Below, piece after piece: positions 1 through 11,666 of a stretch of DNA of 64,000 bases; the stretch's first letter is position 1; each line of letters begins with the position of its first letter. The translations under genes were made by a program, and so were the position numbers. This DNA comes from Kingdonia uniflora (taxonomy: Eukaryota > Streptophyta > Magnoliopsida > Ranunculales > Circaeasteraceae). The notes beneath the pieces were generated by a model, which was given only the letters and a program-made list of their open reading frames with translations, searched no databases and was not told where the DNA came from. Location of the stretch: assembly GCA_014058105.1 (NCBI GenBank), contig JACGCM010001272.1:124001-188000 (forward strand). Direction: 5' to 3'.

Positions 1-68
1 GGTACAACCTGAACGGGGCAGACCCACTTACTATCCGAAATGGGGTATATGATACCCGAGTCCAAAAG

Positions 69-1406
69 TTAGAGAACTTCCTTCATTACCACCTTCACCA
101 TGGTGGGATTCAGCCGTCGTTGCATCTCGCAATAATTTTTAGCACCTTCCTCGAGATTGATGCAATGCATGCAAACGGTCGGGTTAATCCCCTTCAAGTC
201 TGCTATAGACCACCCTAGGGATGATTTGTGTCTTTCAAGGACACCCAACAATCTACTTTCTTGGTCAACATTTAGATTGGAAGCTATGATCACAGGCAGA
301 GTTTTAGAATCACCTAAGAAAGCATATTTCAAAGTCTTAAGTAATGGCTTGAGGTCTAACTTGGGTGCATTTACAACGGATGGACTATGTAAAGTAGTAG
401 ACGGTTTCAGAGGTTCAACATGAGGTCTCCATTTGGACTTGGTAAAAACAGGTATTGAGTCAAATAGATCATTAAGCTCTTCAACATTTGGATTTTCATC
501 AAAGTCTTCACCAAAGTTCACAAGACATGATTCTAAGAGGTTATCAGAAAATGATTTAGGGAACGAGTTGTAAACTAAGGAGTCAATCATATTCAGGTTA
601 GCCATGTCATCAGGATGAGGGACTTGAGTATTATTGTTAAAAACATTGAGCTTGATCTTCATATCTTCCATTCATAGTTGTAAGACCACATTAAAGTAAT
701 TAATAATGGCATGAGCAGTCGCAAGGAAAGGGTACCCCAATATGACGGGGATCTCAAAGTTAGGATTCGTGACATCTTCAGTGTCCAAAACAACAAAGTC
801 TACAAAAAAAATGAGAGTATCAACCTTGATAAAAATATCCTCAAGGATACCAAGTGAGTATTGTATGGACCTGTCAGCCAATTAAAGTGTCATTCGGGTA
901 GGTTCGAGTTTTCCAAGTCCTAATTCTTAATAGACCGAGTAAGGTAAGACATTCAAACTAGCCCCTAAGTCAAGTAACGCCCTATCCACTTTGTGATCTC
1001 CAATTTTACAAGGGATGGTTGGGCTTTCAGGATCTTGAAGCTTAGGCGGGGTTAATGTCTCAGTCAAGAAGACTTTCTTGTGCACATTGATTTTCTTTTT
1101 CCTAGTGCACACATCCTTAAGGAATTTGGCATATGCAGAGATAAGCATGAAGGCATTGAGTACTGGAATATTAATATGAACTTGCTTAAATGTATCTAAT
1201 ATTTTGACAAATTGAATCCCTTTATTAGCCGGAAAAAGGTGTTGTGAATAACTCACCTTTGGCTCAATATGTACCTTTTGTACGGAAATAGATGAAGTAG
1301 GCAACTCCTTAGATTTATTTGAAGGTTCATGGTTGCTTACTATAACTGGTTTACTCGTACCTACCTCATCCTCAATAGCAACGGGTGTTGGCTCAACCCT
1401 AAGCAT
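69..1406 (-). pseudogene. Element H pol fragment: aspartic protease and linker to reverse transcriptase
   Basis: Three open stretches in pol order. The first (1406 to 927) ends with the protease active-site region VDRALLDLGASLNVLP, where LDLGAS stands for the usual DTGAS/DLGAS. The second (881 to 672) has the protease flap and C-terminal part, including VILGYPFLATAHAIIN, equivalent to the conserved ILGRPFLAT. The third (671 to 69) holds the protease-RT linker with YAFLGDSKTLPVIIAS and GWSIADLKGINPTVCMH, ending at the RRLNPTMVKVVMKEVL motif just before the RT palm. The polyprotein would cleave Gag-Pol and make cDNA in the cytoplasmic particle. Stop codons separate the stretches, and RT, RNase H and integrase lie beyond the left edge. 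Confidence 0.85.
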
Positions 1407-2483
1407 TTTAGCTTGCTATCAATTTTTCTTCCACTTCAAAGAGTGGCAATGGCATTAAGTTGTTTTGGGATTGAGCTAACATCAAACCCCGGTGGTCCTT
1501 TTGGATTATATACAGGTTAGCTAGGTAGCTTACCTGAGGGTCTCTCATGCAATGCATTTGCCAATTGTCCTATCTGTGTATCTAGATTATAGATAGATTG
1601 AGATATAGAATTCTGATTCACCAAAGTCTGTTGTTGGAATTGTATCATTTGTTATTGAAATTATATTGATTGTTGTATAAAGAGAGCAAGGGTATCGTCC
1701 AAAGATGGTTTGGGTGGAGCGGGTGGGAACTGTTTGGATGACTGAAAGGATTGCTGAGATGCCTAAGGATAAAATTGAGAAATGGAATTTCTAGACATAT
1801 TATAACCTGAGGTTTGTGGCTCTCCAAAGCCTGAACTGGGTTGGCTATTTTTCCATGAAAAATTTGGGTAGTTCTGCCAAGTTGGCTTGTACGTGTCAAA
1901 AGGCCTCTTGTAGGTATTATTCACAGCATTCACTTGATCTTGATTGTTACTCATTTCATTGAGCATGGGACACATTTGAGTCACATGGGTTAAATCATAA
2001 TAAACGATACAACTCTGTTGCTGAACCTGGTTCACACTACCCTTTGATTGATTCGTAGCCATAGCCTCAATTTTTTGGGTAAGAGTATCCAATTGGGCTT
2101 TGATGGCCATTCCCTCACTTACTTTGTATAAACCACCTTTTTTTGCTATACGAATATTTTTATATAGATCAAAATCCCACTTTCTGAGAGTTCTCAGCAA
2201 ATTTCTCAAACTCCTCCTAAGCTATATGAGGTTCAAGGTCCTGGAATTTGCCACTATGCATGGATTCTAGCCTATAACGATTCTCAGAAGTTATTCCACG
2301 ATAGAAGATCTGGGCTAGATGTTACTTCTCAAAACCATGATGGGTACATTGTAAAAGAAGATCTTTATATCTCTTTCATGCCTCGTAAAACGTTTTACTC
2401 TCATTTTGAACAAATTCAACAACTTCATTTCAAAGAGCAAGGGTTTATCCCATAGAAAATCATTTGGTTTTGAAATTGGTCTC
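1407..2483 (-). pseudogene. Element H gag, C-terminal half, cut at 2483 by the composite insertion
   Basis: Translation right to left gives the second half of a gypsy capsid protein. Close to the cut it reads NEVVEF, then ESKTFYEA.KRYKDLL and a CTHHGFE-like stretch, as in plant gag proteins around the capsid end. The cleanest stretch (2209-1763) includes LDTLTQKIEAMATN, a degenerate zinc knuckle (C-x3-Y-x3-H-x4-C) and an asparagine/proline-rich tail. A glutamine-rich helix follows near 1700-1620. Several in-frame stops are present. The N-terminal half is at 46634-47211, and joining the two restores one frame across the insertion site. Gag forms the virus-like particle that packages element RNA. 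Confidence 0.8.
2479..2483. repeat. Target-site duplication GTCTC, left copy
   Basis: GTCTC directly abuts the outer end TGTAATAG of the left LTR at 2484. The identical GTCTC follows the outer end TATTACA of the right LTR at 46634-46638. A 5-bp duplication is the hallmark of LTR-retrotransposon integrase, so 2484-46633 entered the gag gene of H as one unit. Confidence 0.85.
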
Positions 2484-3034
2484 TGTAATAGCTTATTTTC
2501 GTATTGGACGAAGATAGTGCCTTACACCCTTGAGATATGGAATGTTAGCTAGGAACTGAAAGTAACTAACACAAGTTTAAGCGTAGAAAACCTTTGAATG
2601 GGTTAAAAACCACAACCTCTCCTGAGGACTTTAGAAATAGAGAGATGTTTATAGACTACTAGCTATTACAAAGAGAGAAAGATATTGAAAAGGTCTATTA
2701 GAAGATGTGTCAGAGCAGCCTCTCAATCTTTAGCTCTCTGGTCCTATTTATAGGTCTTATAACATGACCGCTAGTTACATTGATGAGGAACGTTATAATA
2801 TCAGGTATTGATGAGTCTTCATAATGGCCAAGTAACGGCTTGAGTAACTCTTCTTCTTTGTAACCGCTCCATAATGTGTCATAAATGCGCCACGTGTTTG
2901 TTGACGAGGTCGAGTAAATGCGTGATGGTCGAATAGTGAGACCTGAGCTTAAGTTTCAGAACTGACCTTTACATCTAATCGGGCTGAAGTATGAAATTTA
3001 GGTTTAGGTTGAATATTGGAAATAAGCCACAACA
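2484..3034 (-). repeat. Left LTR of P, minus orientation (551 bp)
   Basis: Read on the minus strand it starts TGTTGTGGCTTATTTCC and ends GCTATTACA. It contains the family TATA region (CCTATAAATAGG on the minus strand, near 2745) and is inverted relative to the LTRs at 4002-4563 and 46071-46633. It is followed inward by the polypurine tract, so it is a 3'-type LTR. Confidence 0.85.
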
Positions 3035-3050
3035 TTCGCCGCGTCTCAGC
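3035..3050 (-). other. Polypurine tract next to the left LTR of P
   Basis: The minus strand reads GACGCGGCGAA directly before the LTR. The intact family version, ACGGGGCGAA, precedes LTRs at 13807, 20798 and 46061. One G is changed to C here. This is the plus-strand priming site during reverse transcription. Confidence 0.7.
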
Positions 3051-3243
3051 CAAGAGCACGAAAAGCATGATAAGCGAGTGGTGTTGGTTGAGAAACATCA
3101 TTGACCATTGGATATGTAAACTGCATGGTTGGATTGGTTGAACCAATAACCAACTGATCGAATACAAAAGAATGTATGGTAATGTAGTAGAATGAATGAT
3201 AATGTAGTAGAATGTATGATAATGGATGATAATGATAGTATGT

Positions 3244-3935
3244 CTTGAGCACAGGTCGAATTGAGCGCATCAATAAGCGACCGTAATGAGATACATTGAA
3301 TGTTGAGTAGATGTATAGCACGTCCCTGCCAGATTGAATTAATTGACTCAATAAGCGACCATCGGAGAACGTGTATATTTGAAGAGCTATGTTGTAGATC
3401 TCAGTTAAAGGTCGAATTAAGCATATCAATAAGCGACCGAAATGAGATATCTTGAATATTGAATAGCTGTATAGTGTGTCTCTGCCAGATCGAATTGATT
3501 GACTCAATAAGCGACCCTCAGAGAGCGTGTATATTTGAATAGTTATATTGTAAGTCTCAGTCACGGGTCGAATTGAGCGTATCAATAAGCGACCGTAATA
3601 AGATATATTGAATATTAAATAACTATATGGTGCATCTCAGCCAGACCGAATTGATTGAGTCAATAAGCGACCCTCGAAGAGCGTGCATATTTGAATAGTT
3701 ATGTTGTAGGTCTTAGTCACAGGTCGAATTGAGCGTATCAATAAGCGACCGTAATGAGATATCTTGAATATTAAATAGTTGTATAGTCCGTCTCTGCCAG
3801 ATCGAATTGATTGACTCAATAAGCGACCCTCGGAGAGCGTGTATATTTTAATAGCTATTTTGTAGGTCTTAGTTAAAAACCAAATTGAGCGTATCAATAA
3901 GCGACCGTAATGAGATATATTGAATGTTGAATGTA
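3244..3935 (+). repeat. 78-bp tandem repeat in 156-bp dimers, array 1
   Basis: The core CAATAAGCGACC recurs at 3271, 3349, 3427, 3583, 3739 and 3895, all spaced by multiples of 78 bp. Two unit types alternate: one contains GAGCGTATCAATAAGCGACC, the other GATTGACTCAATAAGCGACC followed by CTCGGAGAGCGTG. Because 78 is divisible by three and the units lack stops, long open frames with a 26-residue period appear (GRLLSQSIRSGRDALYSYSI and GRLLIRSIRPVTETYNI types on the minus strand). The array belongs to the inverted 3'-end copy at the left of P. Confidence 0.9.
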
Positions 3936-4001
3936 GGTTGGACTGGTTAAACTGATAACCAACTTGTAGAAATATAGCATGTGATCTCTTGTCGAGGCGA
4001 A

Positions 4002-4563
4002 TGTAATGACTTATTTCCAATACTCAACTTAAACCCAGATTTTAAACTTCAGCCCGATTGGATGCAAAGGCCAGTTTTGAAACTCAAGCTCAGGTCTCAG
4101 TATTCGACCATCACGCATTTACTCGACCTCATCAACAAACACGTGGCGCATTTACGACACATTATGAAGCGGTTACAAAGAAGAAGAGTTACTCAAGCCG
4201 CTACTCGACCATTATGAAGACTATTATGAAGACTCATCAATGCCTGATATTATAATGTTCCTCATCAATGTAACCAACGGCCATGTTATAAGCCCTATAA
4301 ATAGGACTAGAGAGCTAGAGATTGAGAGGCTGCTCTGACACATCTTCTAAGAGACCTTTTCTACATCTCTCTCTTTTGTAATAGCTAGTAGTTTATAAAC
4401 ATCTTTCTCTTTCTAAAATCCTCAGGAGAGGTTGTGGTTTTTAACCCATTCAAGGGTTTTCTACGCTAAAACTTGTGTTAGTTACTTTCAATTCCAAGCT
4501 AGCATTCCATATTTCAAGGGTGTAAGGCACTATCTTCGTCCAATACGAAAATAGGCTATTACA
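4002..4563 (+). repeat. 5' LTR of P, plus orientation (562 bp)
   Basis: Starts TGTAATGACTTATTTCC, ends GGCTATTACA, and is followed at once by the primer-binding site, so it is the 5' LTR. A TATA-like CCTATAAATAGG lies near 4302-4313 and would drive transcription. Oddly, a degenerate polypurine tract (GTCGAGGCGAA) also lies directly upstream, at the junction with the inverted 3'-end copy. Confidence 0.85.
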
Positions 4564-4565
4564 TT

Positions 4566-4583
4566 TGGCGCCGTCTGTGGGAA
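4566..4583 (+). other. Primer-binding site of P
   Basis: TGGCGCCGTCTGTGGGAA begins two bases after the LTR end. Its complement ends in CCA, as a tRNA 3' end does. The same site, allowing one or two changes, is found for B (16281-16298), F (23522-23539), G (23647-23663) and E (38162-38179). Confidence 0.8.
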
Positions 4584-7224
4584 TGAAGTATACACTCAGC
4601 GTTCTCCGATCCAGTTTTCATATTCATCCTCTTTTGAAGAATAGCACCTCCGAACCAGAATTTACAAACTAATTAAAGTTCATCTTCATGTCTCTCTGAT
4701 GAAATCACAAGCGAACCGCATTCTGTTCATCTTCAACGCCAGACTCTTGTTTATCATTTTCTCAAAATACCGAGCCTAAATCACAATCCTCTAAGTGAGG
4801 CCAACAAAGAAACACGTAACAAACAGAAGTCACAGAATCTCTCTCTCTCTCTCGTTGTCTTTATCTGAGTCGAGCTGAATTGAAATAAAATGTCATCGAG
4901 CTGCAACTATACGAAGCACAACAATAGACAATTAGTCATGAGCATCATCATCATCTTTCTCACTGATCACCATCATCAGTATCGCCAGGGTGTTTGCTCA
5001 AACTTTTTTCGTCAAGGCACAATTAAAGTTAACTTTTTTTGAACTCGAACTACGATCTTCAAGCTTAAACTTCAATCGACCTCAACAAATAGTATGAAAT
5101 TTCTCAACCGATGTTCAAACTACGGATGATTATGTTAAAGAGATTTGTGATTTATCTCATCTGCTTCAAAAACAACATTTGTTGTTTTAAGTTACTGCTA
5201 TAATATGTAAATCAAATAAGTGGGTTTCACTTACAAAGGCGTTCCAGGTCGAATTGTCTCAACATCAAACAGTTCGTGAAGCTAGTTCCAATTATATCAA
5301 CATGAACAATTCGTGAAGATCTAATTTATAGGTCGAATTATCTTCGGCAGAACTACAGTTTGTGAAACTCTAAGTTTGAATGATCTCTGCATCAACAGTC
5401 CCAACGATTCTGCTATTATTACGGTAGCGTCAAGGATCGCAAAAGCCGCAGTTGTTAGCCATATTCTAATGGATATTCGAAGGAGTAACTTTATCACCTC
5501 CAACCAGCTCGCCATTCTAATATAATACGGTCAACGGGGCTGCAACCAAGTATGGTGTTGACGTTACTCACTTTTATATGCTTGATGCTCCTATTCTGTC
5601 ATTTGGACATTCATCCGCTTCTCTCTTTGGTGACCATTTGGTTATTTGGAGTATGATTTTAATATGGAGACGTCTTCGATGGAGCCGATAAGAGGCAGTA
5701 ATGGATGACCTCCTCGCTGCAACTAGAATTCAAGTAAGAGATTTCAAGATCCTTGTGGTGAATTGTGGAATCCTAAACACAACGCCTTCGTTATCCGCAA
5801 GGGTGATCAACCACTATAAATTTTTTCATGATATTCATAGTTCACCAAGAACAGCGTCTGTAGTGGGAAACCATGAGGCTTAACTCCTCCCCACTAATCC
5901 TTACTCTGCACTAAAGCTGGAACCATAATGCTTGGTATGGAATATATAGTAAAGGACGAGGTGTTTGTCAATTCAAACGGCTCTCCTTCAACGATTGGAA
6001 CGGATCGTTTGTGATCATTGCGTTGGACTCCTATACAAAAACTTATCCTTCCAAAGCTCTTAATATGATGTTATTTATTACGTTCATATTACAACAGTTG
6101 ACGAAGCCCGTATGGAGGATTTTAAGGATCATATGTTGACCTCCGAACAGTGCCTTGCTCAACAAAATACTACATTTGATATCACTTAACTATCTGCTAA
6201 TGTTGCGACCTCATCTCATGGGCACGACAACTTCAAAACCAAGGAATTATTCCCATCATCAAATGTCTTCATATGGAAGCAAACAACCATACGCGGGGCG
6301 AGCCCAACCTCAGCATCTCAATCTCTTCACAAGATTTCTCATACTCAACAAGAATTTCACAATGTTTATGAGCCATTAGAACTTTATTTTGGTGTCCCAT
6401 GCTAATGACAAGCACCAACAGCTACTTCATCTCACCCGGAGGAACGTCTCACTCGGCTACTTCATCTACCACAACTACTATGCCAAGTTCACAGCAACAA
6501 CAACATAATCAACAACAACTAATATGAATTTCGGGCCAAACAAAAGATGTAGAACTCCACAGGCTTGCTGCAAGTCAGTTTCCATACGAACTCAAGTCCA
6601 ATGATTATATGGTTGTCCTTACCAAAATTCAATATCTACGGAGCCAAAACGTTATTTTGCACTCTAAAGCTGCTTGATTCCTCCAACATACAAACCCCAA
6701 GTATTGGATTTAATCGACTTAACGCATACTCGGGGCAAGCCCGACCTCAGTTTCAGACGTAATATTCGACCAACACAATAAATCAAACTTCAGGACGAAC
6801 CCGACCTAAAATCTTCAACAACATCAAACCGCATTATTAAGGTTCTCAAGGCCAAGGTACTTGAGGCGATTACAACTTATTATCGAGCTCGTTATTCAAG
6901 CTCATACTCAGGGTGAGCCCGATCCCAGATTAAGACTCAATGATCGAACTTATCAAACCACATTATGAAGGCGCTCGAGGTCAGGGTACTCGAGGCGATT
7001 ACAACTTATTCAAATTTATACTCGGGACGAGCCCGACCTCAGCTTCAGATGCAAACGTTCAACCTCAACTTATGGCTCAAGATCAATCAATTTAACTCAT
7101 ACTCGTGGCAAGCTTGACCAAAATATTACAGCTCTGTTATTGGATTGTCCAATTCGACCAAACAGAACACATGTTATATTTCTACAAGTTGGTTATTGGC
7201 TCAACTAGTCCAGCCTACATTCAA
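4584..7224 (+). other. Internal region of P, no recognisable coding sequence
   Basis: The first 40 bp match the leader of E. No gag, protease or RT motif is seen in any frame, and the short open frames do not resemble known proteins. From about 6700 to 7100 there are imperfect direct repeats built around CTCGGGGCAAGCCCGACCTCAG-like and GGTACTTGAGGCGATTACAAC-like blocks. The same blocks occur inverted inside B (near 14640-14760) and F (near 21660-21790). The last about 90 bp (TTATATTTCTACAAGTTGG onward) precede the tandem array. Confidence 0.6.
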
Positions 7225-7630
7225 CATTCAATATGTCTCATTACGGTCACATATTGATACGCACAATTCGACCTTTAATTGAGACTTATAACATAGTTAT
7301 TCAAATATACACGCTCTCCGAGGGTCGCTTATTGAGTCAATCAATTCTATCTGGCAGAGATGCACTATACAGCTATTTAATATTCAAGATATCTCATTAC
7401 AGTCGCTTATTGATATGCTCAATTCGACCTGTGACTGAGACCTACAACATAGCAATTCAAATATACACGCTCCCCGAGGGTCGCTTATTGTGTCAATCAA
7501 TTCGATCTGGCAGAGGTGCACCATATAGCTATTCAATATTCAAGATATCTCATTATGGTCGTTTATTGATACGCTCAATTCGACCTAAGACTAAGACCTA
7601 CAGCATAGTTATTCAAATATACACCCTCTC
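7225..7630 (-). repeat. 78-bp tandem repeat array of P, first part
   Basis: GGTCGCTTATTGA-type cores recur every 78 bp in the orientation opposite to array 1. The array is interrupted at CTCTC (7626-7630) by element A and resumes at 17777 with CTCTT. An uninterrupted plus-strand frame of 136 codons runs through it. Confidence 0.85.
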
Positions 7631-8737
7631 TGATCGATTATAAACCAACATCTTAAAAGACCCGCAAATGCACAGTATATCGTTAAGTACAAGGGTAAGC
7701 GAGGTCGTATCCCAAGAGACTTCTAGTACGAATTATACTTCGAGCTACTAGTTTTATCCAATAACAATGAGTTTGTGTAGGTTTTGAAATAAAAAGAAGA
7801 ACGAAACAAATTATAAGATAAATTGGAGTGGAAACTAAGGCATCGATACCACTCTACCCTTTTTAACCGTTAGATAGCATAAATAATTAAAGTAAATTAC
7901 GAGTTCCCGTATTGCATATCCTTGGTTGGGCATATGTAATATATCAAAAGATATAAAAGATTTAGTAATTGAGAACTACCGATAAAGCAACTTACTCAAC
8001 CATGGTCTGGTTGATAAGTACTGATTATGTTCTCTTCTTCATGTTATTAACCTATCTTATTATGGTCCAACAAAATGGTTATATAGATTCATTATTCCTC
8101 CTAATCCTAGCTATGGTCAAGTATAGGATGAAGGAATACGAATATGCAATATTCTGGGATAAAGATAAAGTAATTACTCTAACTACGCTACACAATCTAC
8201 ACTAAGGCTACATTGGGTGGAGCTTCCTCTAGCCTTGGCTAAAAAGATTAGCTACCCATCCCTTTGATCATTGCCATACTACTATTATTTCGATAAAATA
8301 AAAAGACAAGAACAAGAACTTTATTGCTTATTGAAGATTGATTTACATTCTCCAAGATCCTCCCTTATGGGTGGAATTCCCCTCCTATTTATAGAGTATA
8401 AGAAGGATTTACAAAATATTACCATTAATAAAAAATCCCCTAAACAATGCTTAAAATCATGCATAGATATTATAACTCATGAGAATAGTATCTATATCTA
8501 ATTCTCTTCAATGGGCTTTCATGCATGGGCCTTTGGTTGACAACTTCAAATGAGAATCATTGTTGGAGTGCATTACCCGTGTTCTTCGTTAAAAACCGAA
8601 AAAATGTACGACTTGTTTATCATGTGACCGATTTCTGTAAATACAAACAAAAGAACTATTAGTGTCACAGAACTCCTAAATTTATATCTACCTAGTCATT
8701 TATTTAAGTTGTACACGTAAATATTACATGTCAATCA
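7631..8737 (-). repeat. 3' LTR of A (1107 bp)
   Basis: On the plus strand it begins TGATCGATTATAAACC and ends CATGTCAATCA. The 5' LTR is the same length, 1107 bp, once B and one GATAG are removed. The stretches open in places (for example around 7969-8205 and 8271-8501) are LTR sequence and recur in the other LTR copies, so they are not genes. Confidence 0.9.
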
Positions 8738-8752
8738 AATACCCCCGAACTT
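8738..8752 (-). other. Polypurine tract of A
   Basis: The minus strand reads AAGTTCGGGGGTATT against the LTR start. The same tract is found in C at 42066-42080. Confidence 0.75.
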
Positions 8753-10137
8753 ATATTTTGCTAGTCTTCTAGCAAAAGTAAACAAAAATAATTTTCACAT
8801 GTCATGCGGTTGCATTTAGCGTATGCAATAAGCCGTTAAACCCCCAGGTTTAGCCTGGTTGACGAGTATTGTCTCGTAAGGGTTTACAGTGACTATACCC
8901 ACAAAAGTCAATAATGACATTTTAAGCAATTCTAGAATACATATGACTCATTTTCTGTGAACTTATCATTACTTAGTTGTGACAAAAATATACCAATAAA
9001 AAAATCCTTGAACTTGTTATTTTCCTAAGTATTCCAAAGAATATTTTAAGCTTATCCGAAACTAGAGGTACTACTTCAAGATTATTAAGATATTCAAGTA
9101 TTTTGCTTTAGCTATATTTGAGTGCACAATAAAAATAGTTTTAACGCCTAATACGTTGTCTAGAATAATTTATTCAAATTTTGGTAGTCAAGTTCTTACT
9201 GGAATAAATTTAACGGCCAGCTCGACAAGTACCTTAGTCAATTCGTCTTCCTAGAATTTTTTTTTTTTTTTTTTTTTACAAGCCTTTTCTTATTGAGTAC
9301 ATTGTTTCTTAGTAAAGCCTCCGTTACAAGAAGTTTTCGGTCAACAATCCCTGCCAGTTAGCTAAGGTCGTCAGGGTGTGGTGCCCCATCATAACCTAGA
9401 CTCGGGATTCTCGCAAGTAATATTTTCTTGTGCTTCTTTCACATAGTTCATGGTCAAACTCGAGATTGGTGATAATTTTTCCTCTTTCAGCTCTTAATCA
9501 TGCGAGTAGCCTTGCAGCGTGAAAGTTTTTAGAACACATTTGGCTTATTATTTATTCTTAGGAATGAACTTATTCTTAGGCAGTTATCTCCCTTGAAGCA
9601 AACTATTCCTAACATAAATACTAAATTTCCTTTATACTTAGCAAAAATCTATTGAATGCATTAATTGCAAAACAACAGTGACGTGCACATCTTTAAAATA
9701 TGTCAAGTTAACTTGAATTAGTCGCTAATAAAAAGATAGTAAATTTATGTAAAGATATTCCAAAATATTCTAGTGTATACTTGGTACAATTTAAAATTTT
9801 AAGTTTTTCCATAATATTTATGTCAAGGTAAAATCAGTTTAAGTGTTTAGAAATTCGTCAAAAATATATCATAAATTTTCAAAGTGCCACTATTTCACTT
9901 TTCTTCAAAAAACATTTAAAGAAATAATTTTTCTACCCCCAAGCTTAAATAAAATATTGTCCTCAATGTTTGATAATGAAATGGGAAATAAAAAAACTAG
10001 AATTTCTTACCTGAATGTGCCTTAGGTTGCCTCCTGGGAAGCGCTAAGTTTTACCGTCTTCAGCCTGACAAATGTACCCCCAAACTTGAATGCTATGATA
10101 TAAGTCTAAAGGGGTACAAAGTACAATAATTGATGAA
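8753..10137 (-). other. 3' non-coding region of A
   Basis: About 1.4 kb, AT-rich, with a run of T (about 9258-9280). It aligns along its length with 42081-43672 of C. I see no coding motif. Its conservation between A and C suggests it is a normal part of the family. Confidence 0.6.
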
Positions 10138-11666
10138 CTATCCAGGTTGCAAGTTCTCCTTAAATAACCGAGAAACACCAAAATTGTTCTTATCCTTGAA
10201 TAACCAGATAATAGAAAAATAGTGGTTCTCCTTATCTGTACCAAATTGTGCTGATATAATCTTGATACATAAAAATAACTCAAAATTTAATCCCCCAAGA
10301 TAAAGATTTTCCTTATTTAATTTATGGAGAATCTCACTTTGAGATATTTTGCAGGATATACCCCAATATACCAAAAATGTATTTTGATATTCATCATTTT
10401 CTAAAAGGTAACTTGAACCATTAAAGTGATGTCGATCGGGTGGTCGTGGGTCGGGCTCAAGTTTGTATGACTCAGTTGCAGGTGATAATGCTTGTACTAT
10501 TTTAAGAATTATGGGGTCATCCCAGTACTTGAAATAATTCAAACATTGATCAATAGAGTATGTACAACTAGAGTTATCGTGCAACAAATCCTCAAATTTA
10601 TTAACAATTATGGTACCCCCAAGTGGCTTGTGAAATGAAGATGTAGGCATATATATAAGGAGGGCTGGTGAAGGAGTAACCAAAATAGAATTAACCCCCA
10701 AGAATAGTGATATATCCTGTAAAGAAGGGTCTTTCATACACTGGTTTTCAACATCGTAATTTGTGTCAAGTGGACGCGGCTCAAGGCAAAGCTGAGGTGA
10801 CTCATAAGGAGACTGAGAAGGAAATGATAAGTTGATAACATCTGCAACAGGTTCAGCAATTTCTAATTTCTAGACTTTGGAACAAATATCATCATCTACA
10901 AATTCCTCGCATATTATCGTATAATGAAACGGTGATTCCATATATTCATATTTTATCTCGTCATCATCATCGTCAGAAAAATCATTAGAGGAGAGGGAAA
11001 AATATTCAGTCTCAGTCATAGTTTCCTCGAATGAATTTATTGGGTTGACAAATAAAATGATGGATGATGACATCGATGGTTGAATTTGGAGGGCTTCTTC
11101 AAGATCTTCTTGTGACATAGGATCGTCGACCTTAAAATATTCATCTTCTAAATCTGTCTCACAATATGGTATCCATTCACCCCACGGAGAAAACATTCAT
11201 TGATTACGCTTGAATTCATCCATTTCTATATCACAAGAGGATTTAACTTCGGATTGTTTTTCTTCATTACGTAGAAGTTTTTCATGCTCAATTTTACTCC
11301 ACATAATTGACAACTGAGTTATCTGAGTCTCTAATCAAGAGATAGATTGGGTAGTAAAATTTTGATTTATCAAAGTCTGTTGTTGAAATTGCATCATTTG
11401 TTGTTGAAATTGCAATGCTTGTTTTTGGTTTTTCATTGATTGTTGCATAAATAAAGCAAGGTATTTTCCAAAGATGGTTTAGGTGGAGCAGGTTGGAACT
11501 GATTAGATGATTAGACGGACTGATGGGCCTGCATATATAAATAAGATAGGAAAGGTTCCACGTATTGAGAATTTTGGTGATCCCATGATTGAAAATGATT
11601 TTGAGGTTGTTGTGGAATGCTGAATTGTGAGCTGTATGGATTCCAATGTTCTTGTATGTATGACAT
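10138..11666 (-). pseudogene. Element A ORF: gag-tail-like N-terminus fused to an unrecognised acidic protein
   Basis: About 510 codons from ATG at 11666 (MSYIQEHWNPYSSQF). The first part is glutamine-rich and resembles the tail of gag in H (PKPSLEDTLALF, QQQMMQFQQQTLVNHN). Next comes an acidic section with WGEWIPYCETDLEDEYF, DDPMSQED and a run of aspartates (NDFSDDDDDEIKYE). The C-terminal half has SIDQCLNYFKYWDDPIILKIV and DPRPPDRHHFNGSSYLL. No capsid core, zinc knuckle, protease or RT motif is seen. The copy has stops (for example a TAG at about 10872), but the copy in C (43673-45022) has its own stops at different places, so the parental frame was open throughout. The function is unknown; a packaging or co-assembly role is a guess from position alone. 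Confidence 0.7.

Noticed and set aside
1..2483. Integrated plant pararetrovirus
   Set aside because: No movement or coat protein motifs; LTRs, primer sites and gag type fit Ty3/gypsy retrotransposons.
7969..8501. Open frames of 76-78 codons inside the LTR of A
   Set aside because: They recur in the LTRs at 16917-17776 and 18286-19104 with differing stops and match no protein.
9256..9280. Poly-T run (and poly-A at 12884-12904) as tails of retroposed sequences
   Set aside because: Both lie inside element A with no adjacent duplication or retrocopy.
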